From: Ruminococcus sp.
Lineage (GTDB): Bacteria > Bacillota > Clostridia > Oscillospirales > Ruminococcaceae
Direction of reading: 5' to 3'
NCBI GenBank assembly: GCA_024403935.1
Contig: JAKSQV010000003.1
Span: forward strand, 1-64,000
DNA: 64,000 bases
Position numbers and translations under genes: made by a program. Below the pieces are notes generated by a model. It saw only the letters and a program-made list of their open reading frames with translations. It was not told the DNA's origin and did no database searches. Shown here one piece after another: positions 16,684 through 26,562 of the stretch (position 1 is its first letter; each line of letters starts with the position of its first letter).

Positions 16684-19227
16684 ATGAACAAGAATATCAG
16701 GCGCATCACCGCTCTGCTGACAGGTATTGTCACCGTGCTGGGCGGAGCTTCCGCTGCCGCTCCTGACGGACGGAACACCCTCTCATCCGCAGATGCCGCA
16801 GACAGACTTGTCGCCTTCCCCGGTGCAGTCGGTGGAGGAAAGTACGCTACGGGCGGACGCGGCGGACAGGTCTACCACGTCACCAACCTCAATGACAGCG
16901 GCGAAGGCTCATTCCGCGATGCTGTCAGCAAGTCCAACCGCATCGTCGTATTTGATGTGGGCGGTACTATCGAGCTGAAAAGCGCAGTATCTGCCGTGAG
17001 CAACATCACCATAGCAGGTCAGACTGCTCCCGGCGGCGGCGGCATCACGCTCAAGAACTACAAAATGGCTTTCGGCGGCGATAACATCATCTGCCGCTAC
17101 CTCAGCTCGCGCCCCGGTCCGTACAACGCCACCAGCTCGGGAAATGACGCGTGGGGCGGCTCCAAGGGTGCCAACTGCATCGTTGACCACTGCTCCATAG
17201 GCTGGGCTTCCGACGAACAATGGGGACTCTATTCCAACAACAGCAACTACACGGTACAGTATTCCGTTATCGGTCCTGCAAATTCGTGGGGCGGACATGA
17301 CAAAGGCATACACGGCTTCGGCATAATGATGGGCAACAGCTCCCTCACCTACGACCATAACCTCATAATCCACAATGTATCCCGTAACTTCCGCGGAAAG
17401 ATACCGGGTGCGGGCGTTGCGGACTTCACCAACAACATCATCTACGACTGGGGCTACCAGACCGCCTACGGCACTATCGGACACGTAAACTACGTGAACA
17501 ATACCCTCAAGGCAGGCAACTCGACGACGAGCGGCTACAACTACATCAACGTTGACAGCACTACCAGTCCGCAGAACTTCAAGGTCTACTGTGCAGGCAA
17601 CCGCCTCATCAACAAGGACGGCTCGCTCCACGGCATAACCTACAACAACTGGGACGGCATTACCGTCAAGAGCGGCATCGGCATAACCAAGGATAATCTG
17701 AAGACCTCGTCCCCGTTCCAGATACTCAACAACGGCGAGAACGTCTCTACGGCAACGACCTGTGAAAGTGCCGCCGACTCATACGAGCACGTTATCAGCT
17801 TCGCAGGAAACGGAATCTCTCCCGACAAGAGAACTCCCATCGACCGCCAGTGTGCCTCCGAAACGAAAAACGGCACAGGTCAGTGCTCGGGAACAGCCGC
17901 GTATGACGGCTCTGTTTCCGACCTCAACAAGTACAACATCAAGTGCGGAGTGACCTACTCATATCCGCCTGCTGTCACTGCAAAGGAGATCGTGGATACC
18001 GACAACGACGGCATGGCTGACAGCTGGGAGCAGGAACGCGGTCTTGACCCGACCGATCCCACCGACTACGCAGGCGACTACTGCGGTCAGGGCTATATGA
18101 ACATCGAATACTACATCAACGACCTCACGGTGAATTCCTTCCCCGAGGGCGTGGTGAAGCTCTCGCCCGAGAGTGACACTCCGGCTCCTCCGCCTGTACC
18201 GGCAGTATCGGCATTTGAGAAGATCTCTGCCGACAGCTTTGCCGATCAGGAGGGCGTTACTGCCGAGGAGCCGTCAGACTCCGAAAACAATATCGGCTTC
18301 ATCGAAAACGGCGACTGGGTAATGTACCGCAAGGTGGACTTCGGTAACGGAGCAAGATCATTCAGCGGAAACGTGAGCGGCAACCGCTGTGTTATCGAGC
18401 TTTACCTTGACAGCATGAACGGCGATCCTGCCGCAAAGATATACTGTACAGGCACAGGCTCGTTCACCGAATACAGAGACATTGAAGCAAATATCTCAGA
18501 AATAAGCGGCATCCACAACCTCTACCTCAAGTTCACAGGCGGCGACGGCTACCTCCTGAATATGCGAAGCTTCGTATTCGGAGAACAGGCTCTTCCGCTC
18601 AGCGGCGACCTTTTCAAAAACGTTCAGGTCACAGAGCAGGCTCTCCCCGATTCATGGACAATAGGCAAAATGGCGGACACAGGCTCGCCCATCTTCGGCG
18701 ACCGTGACTTCACGATCGAGGAGATACAGTCCAACCTCGTCGGCTCGGAAATACTCATGACAGCGTGCAGTGCCAAGGGCACAACAGGCGATACAGTGAC
18801 ATTTACCGCAGGACTCGATATGACGCTCCACATCGCACTCGACAGCCGTGTGGAGAAAACTCCCGACTGGCTCGCAGACTACACTCTTATGCGGACAAGT
18901 CTGACCGCCACAACAGGGCTTATCTTCAACATCTACGACAAGCATATAATAAAAGGCACAAAGGTCACGCTCGGAAGCAACGGACAGACCAATCTTTGCG
19001 TCAATTTCTTCGCACTTGCTACTCCTGATGCTGTGCCCGCGGACCTCATCGGCGATGTCAACAACGACCACGAGTTAGGTATCGCAGACCTTGTAAGGCT
19101 CAGTATGCACCTCCTCGGCGAGAAGCCTCTCACAGTGGATGAAGCTTCCCGTGCCGATCTTATCGCTGACAGCAGGACAGATATGTTCGACCTTGTCGCA
19201 CTGAGAAAAGCAGTCATCAGTCAATGA
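16684..19227 (+). CDS. Secreted pectate lyase (PL1-like) with CBM6-like and dockerin modules
   Basis: An 847-residue modular extracellular enzyme. Order: signal peptide (1-26); parallel beta-helix lyase domain (about 38-420; VAFPGAVGGGKYATGGRGG, ITIAGQTAPGGGG, VDHCSIGWASDEQ); calcium-type loop (DTDNDGMADSWEQERG, about 437); a CBM6/35-like module (about 510-640; IGFIENGDWVMYRKVDF); a further beta-rich module (about 645-775); and a type-I-like dockerin (DLIGDVNNDHELGIADL ... ADSRTDMFDLVALRKA). It cleaves homogalacturonan by beta-elimination and would dock onto a cohesin. AGGAGG precedes the ATG at 16684; a longer upstream frame overlaps the ttcA-like gene and lacks support. Confidence 0.9.
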   Translation: MNKNIRRITALLTGIVTVLGGASAAAPDGRNTLSSADAADRLVAFPGAVGGGKYATGGRGGQVYHVTNLNDSGEGSFRDAVSKSNRIVVFDVGGTIELKSAVSAVSNITIAGQTAPGGGGITLKNYKMAFGGDNIICRYLSSRPGPYNATSSGNDAWGGSKGANCIVDHCSIGWASDEQWGLYSNNSNYTVQYSVIGPANSWGGHDKGIHGFGIMMGNSSLTYDHNLIIHNVSRNFRGKIPGAGVADFTNNIIYDWGYQTAYGTIGHVNYVNNTLKAGNSTTSGYNYINVDSTTSPQNFKVYCAGNRLINKDGSLHGITYNNWDGITVKSGIGITKDNLKTSSPFQILNNGENVSTATTCESAADSYEHVISFAGNGISPDKRTPIDRQCASETKNGTGQCSGTAAYDGSVSDLNKYNIKCGVTYSYPPAVTAKEIVDTDNDGMADSWEQERGLDPTDPTDYAGDYCGQGYMNIEYYINDLTVNSFPEGVVKLSPESDTPAPPPVPAVSAFEKISADSFADQEGVTAEEPSDSENNIGFIENGDWVMYRKVDFGNGARSFSGNVSGNRCVIELYLDSMNGDPAAKIYCTGTGSFTEYRDIEANISEISGIHNLYLKFTGGDGYLLNMRSFVFGEQALPLSGDLFKNVQVTEQALPDSWTIGKMADTGSPIFGDRDFTIEEIQSNLVGSEILMTACSAKGTTGDTVTFTAGLDMTLHIALDSRVEKTPDWLADYTLMRTSLTATTGLIFNIYDKHIIKGTKVTLGSNGQTNLCVNFFALATPDAVPADLIGDVNNDHELGIADLVRLSMHLLGEKPLTVDEASRADLIADSRTDMFDLVALRKAVISQ

Positions 19228-19233
19228 TAACAT

Positions 19234-19264
19234 AAAAGCTCCCTTCAGTAAGGGAGCTTTTATA
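19234..19264 (+). terminator. Terminator after the pectate lyase gene
   Basis: AAAAGCTCCCTT pairs with AAGGGAGCTTTT around a 4-base loop, followed by an AT-rich stretch. The T-rich arm makes it usable from either side. Confidence 0.8.
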
Positions 19265-19346
19265 CTGTGTATACATCATGCCTGTTCAAAGCACCCCCTA
19301 TATAAAATTTGAATGTTAAATCCATGTAAAATCATTCCGTTTCCTC

Positions 19347-19374
19347 TTGACTGAAAGCGATGCTTATGTATAAT
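19347..19374 (+). promoter_or_regulatory. Promoter of the Na/Pi cotransporter gene
   Basis: TTGACT (19347-19352) and TATAAT (19369-19374) with a 16-base spacer, about 54 bases before the start codon. Confidence 0.75.
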
Positions 19375-19427
19375 ATATTATAGAAAAAGGAAATTGCAAG
19401 AAAAAACAGAAAAGAGGTAAATTCTGT

Positions 19428-21251
19428 ATGAATGGAACGGATTTTTCCATATTCAACATCTTCACCATGCTCGGAGGACTTGCCTTCTTCCTCTACGGAA
19501 TGAATGTAATGTCCACAGGTCTCGAGAAGCTCACGGGCGGTAAGCTCGAATCTGCTCTCCAGAGGTTAACATCAAACAAGTTCAAAGCCCTGCTCCTCGG
19601 CATGGGTATTACGATCGCTATCCAGTCATCATCGGCAATGACCGTAATGCTGGTTGGCTTTGTAAACTCAGGTCTTATGTCACTCGAACAGACCATTGCC
19701 GTCTGCTTCGGTGCGGATATCGGTACTACTTTTACCGCATGGATACTTTGTCTCGGTGACATCAATGACAGCAGCGGCGGCGGACTCTTACAGACTGCCC
19801 TGAAAATGCTGAAGCCCGAATCGTTTTCTCCTCTTGTTGCACTTGTCGGAGTATTCCTGATAATGTTTGCAAAAAAGAACAAGAAAAAGGATATCGGTCG
19901 TATCCTCGTCGGATTTGCAGTTATTATGACAGGTATGTCACTTATGTCGGATTCGGTCGATCCGCTTGCCAATTCTCCTGAATTCAGAGAAATGCTGACC
20001 GCCTTTGAGAACCCTGTTCTCGGAGTCCTTGTCGGCGCAGGCTTTACAGGTATCATCCAGAGCTCCGCAGGCTCTATCGGTATCCTCATGGCTTTCTCAA
20101 AATCAGGTGCGCTGACCTACGGTATGGCTTTCCCGATCATTATGGGATGCAATATCGGAACGTGTGTTACCGCACTGCTTTCAAGCTTCGGCGTTAACAG
20201 GGATGCAAAGCGTGTTGCCTGCACACATATCCTTATCAAAATAATCGGTACACTTGTACTGCTTCCTGTTGTCATTATTTTTGAGAGCACAGGCTGGTTC
20301 TCCATTCTCAATGAACCTGTCGGCTATATCGGTATCGCTATCATGCACACCGTTTTCAATGTAGCTATCACCATCATCCTGCTCCCGTTCGCAAAACAGA
20401 TCGTTGCGCTCTCAAAGCTTATCGTCCGCGATAAGAAGGGCGAGGAGACAGAGACCGAGAGCAGCAGCCTCAAAGGTCTGGATAAGAGATTCCTCAAGAC
20501 TCCTGCGGTCGCTGTTGAGACCTGCCGCAGTACGACCATTGAAATGGCAAATATCACAAGTGCTGCCATCAATGACGCACTTGAGCTTCTTATATCAGAA
20601 TACAATGACGAAAAGGCAAAATCCGTCATCGAGGCGGAGGACCTCATCGACCACTACGAGGATAAGATAAACAGCTACCTTGTACGCCTTTCCAAGAGCA
20701 GTATCACGGGCAAGGACAGCCGCCGCGTTGCTAAGATGATGCACTGTGTCGGCAACTTCGAGCGAATCTCTGACCACGCCGTGAACCTCATCGAGTCTGT
20801 TCAGGAGTGCAAGGAGAAAGGCATCAAGTTCTCCGATGAATGCATCAACGAGCTGAAGGTCATTTCAGAAGCCATTTCCGAAAACATTTCGATCGCGTTC
20901 AACTCATACATAACCGACGACCTCAACGCTGCCCACAAGGTCGAGCCGCTTGAAGAAGTTGTCGATAACCTCAGCACAGAGCTCAAGAACCGCCACATCT
21001 GCCGTCTCCAGAACGATGAGTGTACCGTAGAGCTCGGATACATCTTCCAGGACGTTCTGACAAACCTCGAACGTATTTCCGACCACTGCTCAAACATCGC
21101 AGGCTGCCTTATCGAGACTGACGAGAAAACCAATCTCCACGCTTATCTCCACGACATCAAGGAGAATGACGAGACATTCCGCAACGAATTCCGCCTTTAC
21201 TCCGAGAGATTCTTCGACAGGCTTGACGAGGTCATTGCTCAGGAGAAATAA
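19428..21251 (+). CDS. Na+/phosphate cotransporter with C-terminal PhoU-like domain
   Basis: A 607-residue inner-membrane protein of the NptA/YjbB (PF02690) family importing or exporting phosphate with sodium. Two inverted repeats each carry the QSS motif (IAIQSSSAMTVMLVGFVNSG about 64-83; GIIQSSAGSIGILMAFSKSG about 210-229) within eight or more membrane helices (1-320). Residues 355-600 form two PhoU-like helical bundles with the E/DxxxD metal-site pattern (NFERISDHAVNL; NLERISDHCSNI). GAGG precedes the ATG at 19428. It is a single-gene unit with a strong terminator; no pst genes are nearby. Confidence 0.92.
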   Translation: MNGTDFSIFNIFTMLGGLAFFLYGMNVMSTGLEKLTGGKLESALQRLTSNKFKALLLGMGITIAIQSSSAMTVMLVGFVNSGLMSLEQTIAVCFGADIGTTFTAWILCLGDINDSSGGGLLQTALKMLKPESFSPLVALVGVFLIMFAKKNKKKDIGRILVGFAVIMTGMSLMSDSVDPLANSPEFREMLTAFENPVLGVLVGAGFTGIIQSSAGSIGILMAFSKSGALTYGMAFPIIMGCNIGTCVTALLSSFGVNRDAKRVACTHILIKIIGTLVLLPVVIIFESTGWFSILNEPVGYIGIAIMHTVFNVAITIILLPFAKQIVALSKLIVRDKKGEETETESSSLKGLDKRFLKTPAVAVETCRSTTIEMANITSAAINDALELLISEYNDEKAKSVIEAEDLIDHYEDKINSYLVRLSKSSITGKDSRRVAKMMHCVGNFERISDHAVNLIESVQECKEKGIKFSDECINELKVISEAISENISIAFNSYITDDLNAAHKVEPLEEVVDNLSTELKNRHICRLQNDECTVELGYIFQDVLTNLERISDHCSNIAGCLIETDEKTNLHAYLHDIKENDETFRNEFRLYSERFFDRLDEVIAQEK

Positions 21252-21261
21252 ACACAAAAAA

Positions 21262-21300
21262 CAGCGCACAGAAGGAAATCTCCTCCTGTGCGCCTTTTTT
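21262..21300. terminator. Bidirectional terminator
   Basis: GCGCACAG (21264-21271) pairs with CTGTGCGC (21286-21293). On the plus strand it is followed by a T run (21295-21300), and on the minus strand by TGTTTTTTG, so it can end both the Na/Pi gene and the CPCC gene of the facing operon. Confidence 0.85.
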
Positions 21301-21357
21301 ATCTTCTGATTTTCTGCCGTCACAGGTAATGCATCGGCAGGAAAGCTCACTTCTCTA

Positions 21358-21999
21358 TCAATCCTCGTCCTCTTCGTCAGGCTCGCGGATAATTCCGCTT
21401 ATCTCCTCGGCATCAGGCTCGCGGACAAAGGGAATGGCACTCTCCGTGCAGGCACCGAACTCCTCGAAATTCTCCTGTGCAACACGAAGGCATACCTTAT
21501 TTGCACCGCCTGCAAATTCGGGATCGTTGTTCTGGACCGCATCATCCTCCCAGAAGCAAACGGGACATATCTCAAATCTTCCCTCGGACTCGTCAAGGGT
21601 ATAACAGCCGCAGCAGGCGCATCTGCGCTTGCGTGTCTTGTACTCGCGGAGCTTCGCGGCAATGCCGTTCCACCTTTCAGGCGTACACTCTCCGAACACC
21701 GCCATGACCTCGCTTATGCCGCTTCCGTACTCCTCTGTCTCGCGGCGGCTGAGCTCCTCAAGGTACTGCCCTGCGTAGACATAGCCCTCATCCACGGTAC
21801 AGTCCTCGCCCTCGAAAAGGGTATCGGCGATCTCCATGAATTCGTCATAGTAAGACGGATCGGCTGTCTTGCCGTCTGTCCACAGATACGGATTGATGCA
21901 TCCGAGATACTCCTTGAACTCCTCGGAACGGTCGCTGTTTTTGCAGTACTCCTCATTGAGGAAATGATAGAATGTCAAAAATATCTGATATTTAGTCAT
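21358..21999 (-). CDS. CPCC-type cysteine-rich protein
   Basis: A 213-residue cytoplasmic protein. The N-terminal 140 residues are helical and acidic with no recognised family. The C-terminal part has CACCGCYTLDE ... ICPVCFWEDDAVQ followed by GGANKVCLRVAQENFEEFGA, the pattern of the CPCC cysteine-rich domain (PF14206), probably zinc-binding. The ATG at 21999 has AGGAG upstream, overlapping the end of the Wzt-like gene, so it is the last gene of the glycan operon. Function unknown. Confidence 0.75.
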   Translation of the reverse strand: MTKYQIFLTFYHFLNEEYCKNSDRSEEFKEYLGCINPYLWTDGKTADPSYYDEFMEIADTLFEGEDCTVDEGYVYAGQYLEELSRRETEEYGSGISEVMAVFGECTPERWNGIAAKLREYKTRKRRCACCGCYTLDESEGRFEICPVCFWEDDAVQNNDPEFAGGANKVCLRVAQENFEEFGACTESAIPFVREPDAEEISGIIREPDEEDED

Positions 22000-22008
22000 G
22001 ACTTTCTC

Positions 22009-22746
22009 CTACTTTGTCTTGAGGAACTCTGCGTATCTGTCGCAGATCTCCTGTGTTTCTCCGAATGCGATCTGCTGTCCCTTTTCGATCCAGAGCACCT
22101 TTGTTGACATACGGCGTATCTGTTCGAGCGAATGTGAAACGAGCAGAGTCGTCGTACCGCCCTTTATGATCTCAAGCATTTTCTGTTCGCTCTTCTGACG
22201 GAACGCTCCGTCTCCGACCGACAGCACCTCGTCAAGAATGAGTATCTCCGGATTTACAAGGCAGGCTATTGAAAAAGCAAGTCTTGATTTCATTCCTGAT
22301 GAAAGATGTGAGAACTTTCTGTCTTCAAATTCCTGAAGCTCAGAAAACTCGATGATGCTTTTGTATGTTTTGTTCATGAAATCGCGTGTATATCCGAGCA
22401 TCGCACCACGGAGGAAGGTGTTCTCCCTGACGGTCAGCTCGGGATCAAAGCCTGTACCAAGCTCAAGCAGCGAAGCAATACTGCCGCGAACAGCCATTGT
22501 TCCCTCAGTCGGACGCATGATGCCTGATATGACCTTGCACAGCGTGGATTTGCCCGCGCCGTTGGTGCCGATTATTCCGAGCAGATCACCCTCATCAATA
22601 GCAAAGCTGATGTTCCGCAATGCTACGAACTTCTTTTCCGTAGTCTGCCCCTTCAGCTTCTGTATGACAACGTCCTTGAGTCCGCGGTTTGAGAAGTCTC
22701 CGACTATATAGGAAACGGAAACGTCATTCAGTTCGATCTTTTTCAT
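22009..22746 (-). CDS. ABC transporter ATP-binding protein, polysaccharide/teichoic acid export (Wzt/TagH type)
   Basis: A 245-residue ATPase: Walker A GTNGAGKSTLCK, Q-loop region, signature LSSGMKSRLAFSIA, Walker B PEILILDEVLSVGD and the switch histidine in LLVSHSLEQI. The ALRNISFAIDEGDLLGIIG opening and the SGMKSRLAFS signature are typical of exporters of undecaprenyl-linked polysaccharides. The C-terminal carbohydrate-binding domain of E. coli Wzt O9a type is absent, so substrate capping control is unlikely. It sits 10 bases after its permease. Confidence 0.92.
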   Translation of the reverse strand: MKKIELNDVSVSYIVGDFSNRGLKDVVIQKLKGQTTEKKFVALRNISFAIDEGDLLGIIGTNGAGKSTLCKVISGIMRPTEGTMAVRGSIASLLELGTGFDPELTVRENTFLRGAMLGYTRDFMNKTYKSIIEFSELQEFEDRKFSHLSSGMKSRLAFSIACLVNPEILILDEVLSVGDGAFRQKSEQKMLEIIKGGTTTLLVSHSLEQIRRMSTKVLWIEKGQQIAFGETQEICDRYAEFLKTK

Positions 22747-22756
22747 TTCCCTCTCC

Positions 22757-23545
22757 TTACATATAGTACATGAATTTGTAATTGTATTTCTTGTATATCA
22801 GTGCTCCTATCGCCAGAGCAGCGACGGCATACAGCAGGCATAGCCCGTGTGTCGCAAGTCCGGGGATATAGCCGTCAATGACTATGTGCCTGAAATATGT
22901 GATATAAACGTATATCGGGTTGAGATAGAAAAGCTTCTGCACTGTCTCGCTGTAATTGTCCGTGGTGTAGAATATCGCGGAAAGGTACATCAGCATGAGC
23001 GTGAAGATGTCATAGAGGTACTGGACATCCTTGAAGATAACGAACAGTGCCGAGAGAATGAATCCGCAGCCGACATTGAATATGATAAGGCACACTATCG
23101 GATACAGCAGCATGAGGAAGCGGAAATGGAACGCTATCCCGTCCACCGCTACAAACGCGAAGAACACGACAAGCGTCAGTCCGAAATTGATGAGCGATGC
23201 CACGTTCTTTGAAAGCAGGAACATATACTTCGGAAGGTTTATCTTCGTGATGATGCCTGCATTCTGCATGAGCGCATTCATGCCTCCGTATGTCGAATCC
23301 TTGAAAAAGGTGTAGGTCAGGTTGCCGGCGAAGAGGTATATCGTGTAGTGCGGCTGGTTCGCACCGAAGAAGCTCTTGAACACCACGCTCATTACAAGAA
23401 GCTGCATAAGCGGAGAGATAAGGCTCCACAGCATACCGAGCACGGTACGCTTGTACTTTTTCTTGAAATCGCGCTTTACGAGTTCTTCAAACAGGAACCG
23501 CTGTTTTTTTATGTTTTCGATACCATTTTTTACGGCTTGAAGCAT
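22757..23545 (-). CDS. ABC transporter permease, polysaccharide/teichoic acid export (Wzm/TagG type)
   Basis: A 262-residue protein with about six membrane helices, ABC-2 superfamily. The N-terminal motif FKKKYKRTVLGMLWSLISPL is characteristic of Wzm/TagG-type permeases and contacts the ATPase. Helices lie at about 35-55, 65-80, 110-130, 140-165, 175-195 and 232-250. The ATG at 23545 has AAGGAG upstream. With the following ATPase it forms a complete half-transporter pair that would move a lipid-linked glycan outward. Confidence 0.9.
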   Translation of the reverse strand: MLQAVKNGIENIKKQRFLFEELVKRDFKKKYKRTVLGMLWSLISPLMQLLVMSVVFKSFFGANQPHYTIYLFAGNLTYTFFKDSTYGGMNALMQNAGIITKINLPKYMFLLSKNVASLINFGLTLVVFFAFVAVDGIAFHFRFLMLLYPIVCLIIFNVGCGFILSALFVIFKDVQYLYDIFTLMLMYLSAIFYTTDNYSETVQKLFYLNPIYVYITYFRHIVIDGYIPGLATHGLCLLYAVAALAIGALIYKKYNYKFMYYM

Positions 23546-23575
23546 TATGAAACTCCTTTTCTTTCTGTTCCTTTG

Positions 23576-25990
23576 TCAGACTATATCTGCCGGGAGCGCC
23601 GCATCTGCTGCCATGTTTTTATCTTCGAGCAGCACGCGGATATTGAGTACGCACCTCTCGGGCACATCAGGACTTTTTATGGGCAGGAGGAAGTCAAGGT
23701 CGTTCAGATCGACGTACATTCTTCCTGTGGGAGAAATGGGATGTCCCGCATCATCAGCAAACCAGTGGGTTATCAGTATCTTCTGCGAGCCAATATCATC
23801 AACTATCTTCCTGTCGATAACAAAGGGCAGCCTTGTCCACCCGTTGTAACGTGCCTGGAAAAAGAGCGGTGCACTTATGGCAACATTCTGCTTGTTGCCT
23901 GCAATAAGTGCGAACGACGGCATCTCTCTGTACTGGAGCCAGTATGCATCGCAGAACGCCTTATAGACCTGACGCGACTCCATCTGCTTCTGGAGCTCAG
24001 CGGTGAAGCGCATTATCTTCTGCTGGTTCTCCTCGACAACATTTTCGTGGCAGTCATCGCGCATTCCCTCGAATACGCTGCCCTCCCTGTAAAGGAACTC
24101 ATAGTGATTCTCAAAGAGGAACTCTGTCGGCTGAACGTAAACGTCCCAGTCGCTTCTCACGCCGGGCCAGCCCATTGTCACATAGGGAACGGGCTTGAAC
24201 ATACCGGGATATGTTCCCACACCGTAGTTGAAGTAGGTACACCACTCACAGCATCCGCTGCTGATTATCGCAGGGTACTTTTCGGTCATCTCATTGAATA
24301 TCCGCTTGTCTATCATCTGCATCTGGTGAGATGAATACATCATTGTCGGGTATCCGTTGTCGCGCAGGAACTTGCGGCTCTTTCTCATGCAGGTGTCGAA
24401 TGAGGTCGGATTATTGTAGGTACCGCGCCATTCGTTGAGGTCGTAGCAGTAGAACGCCTTGTATCTGCCGTCCTCCATGAAATCGCTGACTGTCAGCGTG
24501 CGGAGAGGTCTGTAATCGTCATCCGTCATGATGAACACATCATCAATGACAGGATTCCTCATTGCCAGACAGCGCAGGAAGTAGTTCCTTGTGGAGTGAT
24601 CCTCGGGAAGCGGCTTGCCGTCAAGGATCTGGCTGTCGGTAAGGAATTTCAGTTCAAGTCTGCCGTGATAGCGTGCTTTCAGCTCCTCGACATTCTTGTC
24701 GGGACAGCACAGCACCATCTCGGTAATAAATGGCATAAATTTCTCTATAAACGGCAGAGTTGCCAGCATATCGTCATTCCGCGCAGTAAGGCAGACAAGC
24801 TGTTTGACATTTATATCGTCAGGAACAGACTTTTCATCGTCCTTGACAGATATGACTGCCCTGAGCATATCCTCTGCGGCTTCGTCCCATGTATAGGGGA
24901 CATATTCTTTAAGCCGCTCCTTTTTTTCGGCATATTTCTCCTCTGAGCCGAGAAGCTCCCTGACACAGCGGATAAGGTCTTCCTTGCTGTGCGGATCGAA
25001 GTAGTCGGCAAGATCGCCTGCGACCTCGTGCAGAACAGGAATATCCGAAGCAATAACAGGAGTTCCGCGCATGAACGATTCTATGATCGGCAGACCGAAG
25101 CCCTCGTTGAAGGTCGGGAAGGCAACAGCGAATGCGTGCTTGTACAGATAGTCAACTGTCACGTCATCGGGCTTTTCAACAAAGAAAAGACTCTTGTTGA
25201 AAAGTGAATGGTTCCTGATGCGCTTTTCAAGCTCGCTTACGTTCCAGCCGATACGTCCTGCAAATATTACCTTGACACCTTCCTCGGCAAGACCGCTTTC
25301 AAGTGCGTCAATAACAAGGCTGTGATTCTTTCGCGGCTCTATCGTGCCGAGCATGAGCAGGTACTTTCCGCTGCCTGCGATCTTCTCAACGGCAGGATCG
25401 ACCATTCCGTCGGAGCTGTTCTTTTTGAAGTCGCTGGAAAGTCCCACCACTGTGGAACGCTTTCTTTCAAGTCCCATTCTGTCAGTAATACTGTCAAGTA
25501 CGTCTATGGTAGTCTTTGCAGAGGTTATGACGAGGTCGGCATATTTAAGGTTCGCGCCGACATAGATCATGAAGTTTGAACAGGTATTCTCGTGGGCGAA
25601 CTGCGGATCAGTTATCGGTATCAGGTCGTAGACCTGTGTTACTATCCGTACGCCTTTCTGCTTGAGGACAGGGAAAAGAAAGCTTCTTTTCAGCGGCGAG
25701 TTCCACACGCTGTCAAGCTCAAAGAAAACTGCTCCCGACGGAATGTCGCAGAAGTCTATCTTCTCGGGGGTGAGTATTGCGCCCTTTTCGCCCTTGCCAT
25801 TGACAAAGTAGTCGATAAAGCGTTCATTGCTGAAGCGCAGGAAGGAATTGTTTTTTGCCGAATAGAACAGAAGATAGAACTCGTGCTCTGTATGCTTCAG
25901 CATCCTGACGGTGATCTCTCTCACAACGCGCTGGATGCCTGATATGAAATCCACCTGCATCATAGTGGAAAGGTCAATATAAATCTTCAT
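23576..25990 (-). CDS. Two-domain glycosyltransferase (GT4 plus C-terminal DDD-motif transferase)
   Basis: An 804-residue cytoplasmic protein. Residues 1-390 form a GT4/GT-B retaining transferase (LMLGTIEPRKNHSLVIDALE; FPTFNEGFGLPIIESFMRG with the EX7E pattern). Residues 405-740 form a second domain with PLPEDHSTRNYFLRC and FIMTDDDYRPLR. This resembles GT-A transferases or the sugar-phosphate-transferring Stealth proteins (acidic NDD-like motif after an amphipathic helix), but the match is loose. A final beta-rich part (740-804) is not recognised. It probably builds the glycan that the neighbouring ABC transporter exports. Confidence 0.8.
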   Translation of the reverse strand: MKIYIDLSTMMQVDFISGIQRVVREITVRMLKHTEHEFYLLFYSAKNNSFLRFSNERFIDYFVNGKGEKGAILTPEKIDFCDIPSGAVFFELDSVWNSPLKRSFLFPVLKQKGVRIVTQVYDLIPITDPQFAHENTCSNFMIYVGANLKYADLVITSAKTTIDVLDSITDRMGLERKRSTVVGLSSDFKKNSSDGMVDPAVEKIAGSGKYLLMLGTIEPRKNHSLVIDALESGLAEEGVKVIFAGRIGWNVSELEKRIRNHSLFNKSLFFVEKPDDVTVDYLYKHAFAVAFPTFNEGFGLPIIESFMRGTPVIASDIPVLHEVAGDLADYFDPHSKEDLIRCVRELLGSEEKYAEKKERLKEYVPYTWDEAAEDMLRAVISVKDDEKSVPDDINVKQLVCLTARNDDMLATLPFIEKFMPFITEMVLCCPDKNVEELKARYHGRLELKFLTDSQILDGKPLPEDHSTRNYFLRCLAMRNPVIDDVFIMTDDDYRPLRTLTVSDFMEDGRYKAFYCYDLNEWRGTYNNPTSFDTCMRKSRKFLRDNGYPTMMYSSHQMQMIDKRIFNEMTEKYPAIISSGCCEWCTYFNYGVGTYPGMFKPVPYVTMGWPGVRSDWDVYVQPTEFLFENHYEFLYREGSVFEGMRDDCHENVVEENQQKIMRFTAELQKQMESRQVYKAFCDAYWLQYREMPSFALIAGNKQNVAISAPLFFQARYNGWTRLPFVIDRKIVDDIGSQKILITHWFADDAGHPISPTGRMYVDLNDLDFLLPIKSPDVPERCVLNIRVLLEDKNMAADAALPADIV

Positions 25991-26006
25991 CTGTATGGTA
26001 TCCCCT

Positions 26007-26498
26007 TTAACGGCCTACGCCGAGAATCTTTTTTGCCGTTTTCTTCATGAACGGCGGCATCTTCCCGTAGATCTTCCTCATGCGCTCAGACACGGGAATG
26101 CCTGCGGTACGTCCTATATCAGCGAACTTTCCGCCGAACGAATTGTTTTCGGAGTAGATATTGTTGTACATCCTCACCTGATTCTGAAAGAACTCCTCAG
26201 ACTGCTTTATCGTGCCGACAACATTGCGCTGGAATTCTTCGGGCGGAAGCTTGAACTGCGCCTTCCACGCCTTCAGGGCAGTGTCGTCTATCTGACGGTT
26301 GAGCATGAAGATGTATGCCTTTCTGACAAAGGTCTCGTTGTTCCTTTCGCGTGAAAGCTTGAGAATATCGACCTTTCCGGGCTTTATTCTGGTAGTGCTG
26401 AGGACAAGCTCTTTCGATATGCCGAGCTTTCCGCCTGACTTTTTCATATTCTCATCGACGATGTCATAGACCGCCGAGTAAACATCTTTATCCTTCAT
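26007..26498 (-). CDS. DUF4214-like protein, first gene of glycan export operon
   Basis: A 163-residue protein. Residues 50-105 (FVRKAYIFMLNRQIDDTALK, then FQRNVVGTIKQSEEFFQNQ) follow the DUF4214 pattern seen in surface-glycan and S-layer-related proteins. The basic C-terminus (PPFMKKTAKKILGVGR) could be an amphipathic helix. It starts at 26498 with AAGGAG and ends 16 bases before the glycosyltransferase start; it is read from a consensus promoter. A role in glycan assembly or recognition is inferred from context only. Confidence 0.65.
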   Translation of the reverse strand: MKDKDVYSAVYDIVDENMKKSGGKLGISKELVLSTTRIKPGKVDILKLSRERNNETFVRKAYIFMLNRQIDDTALKAWKAQFKLPPEEFQRNVVGTIKQSEEFFQNQVRMYNNIYSENNSFGGKFADIGRTAGIPVSERMRKIYGKMPPFMKKTAKKILGVGR

Positions 26499-26562
26499 CG
26501 GATTCTCCTTGAATAAAAATTTTAGCTTATATACCGCGTATATCTCGCAGTATATTCATATT

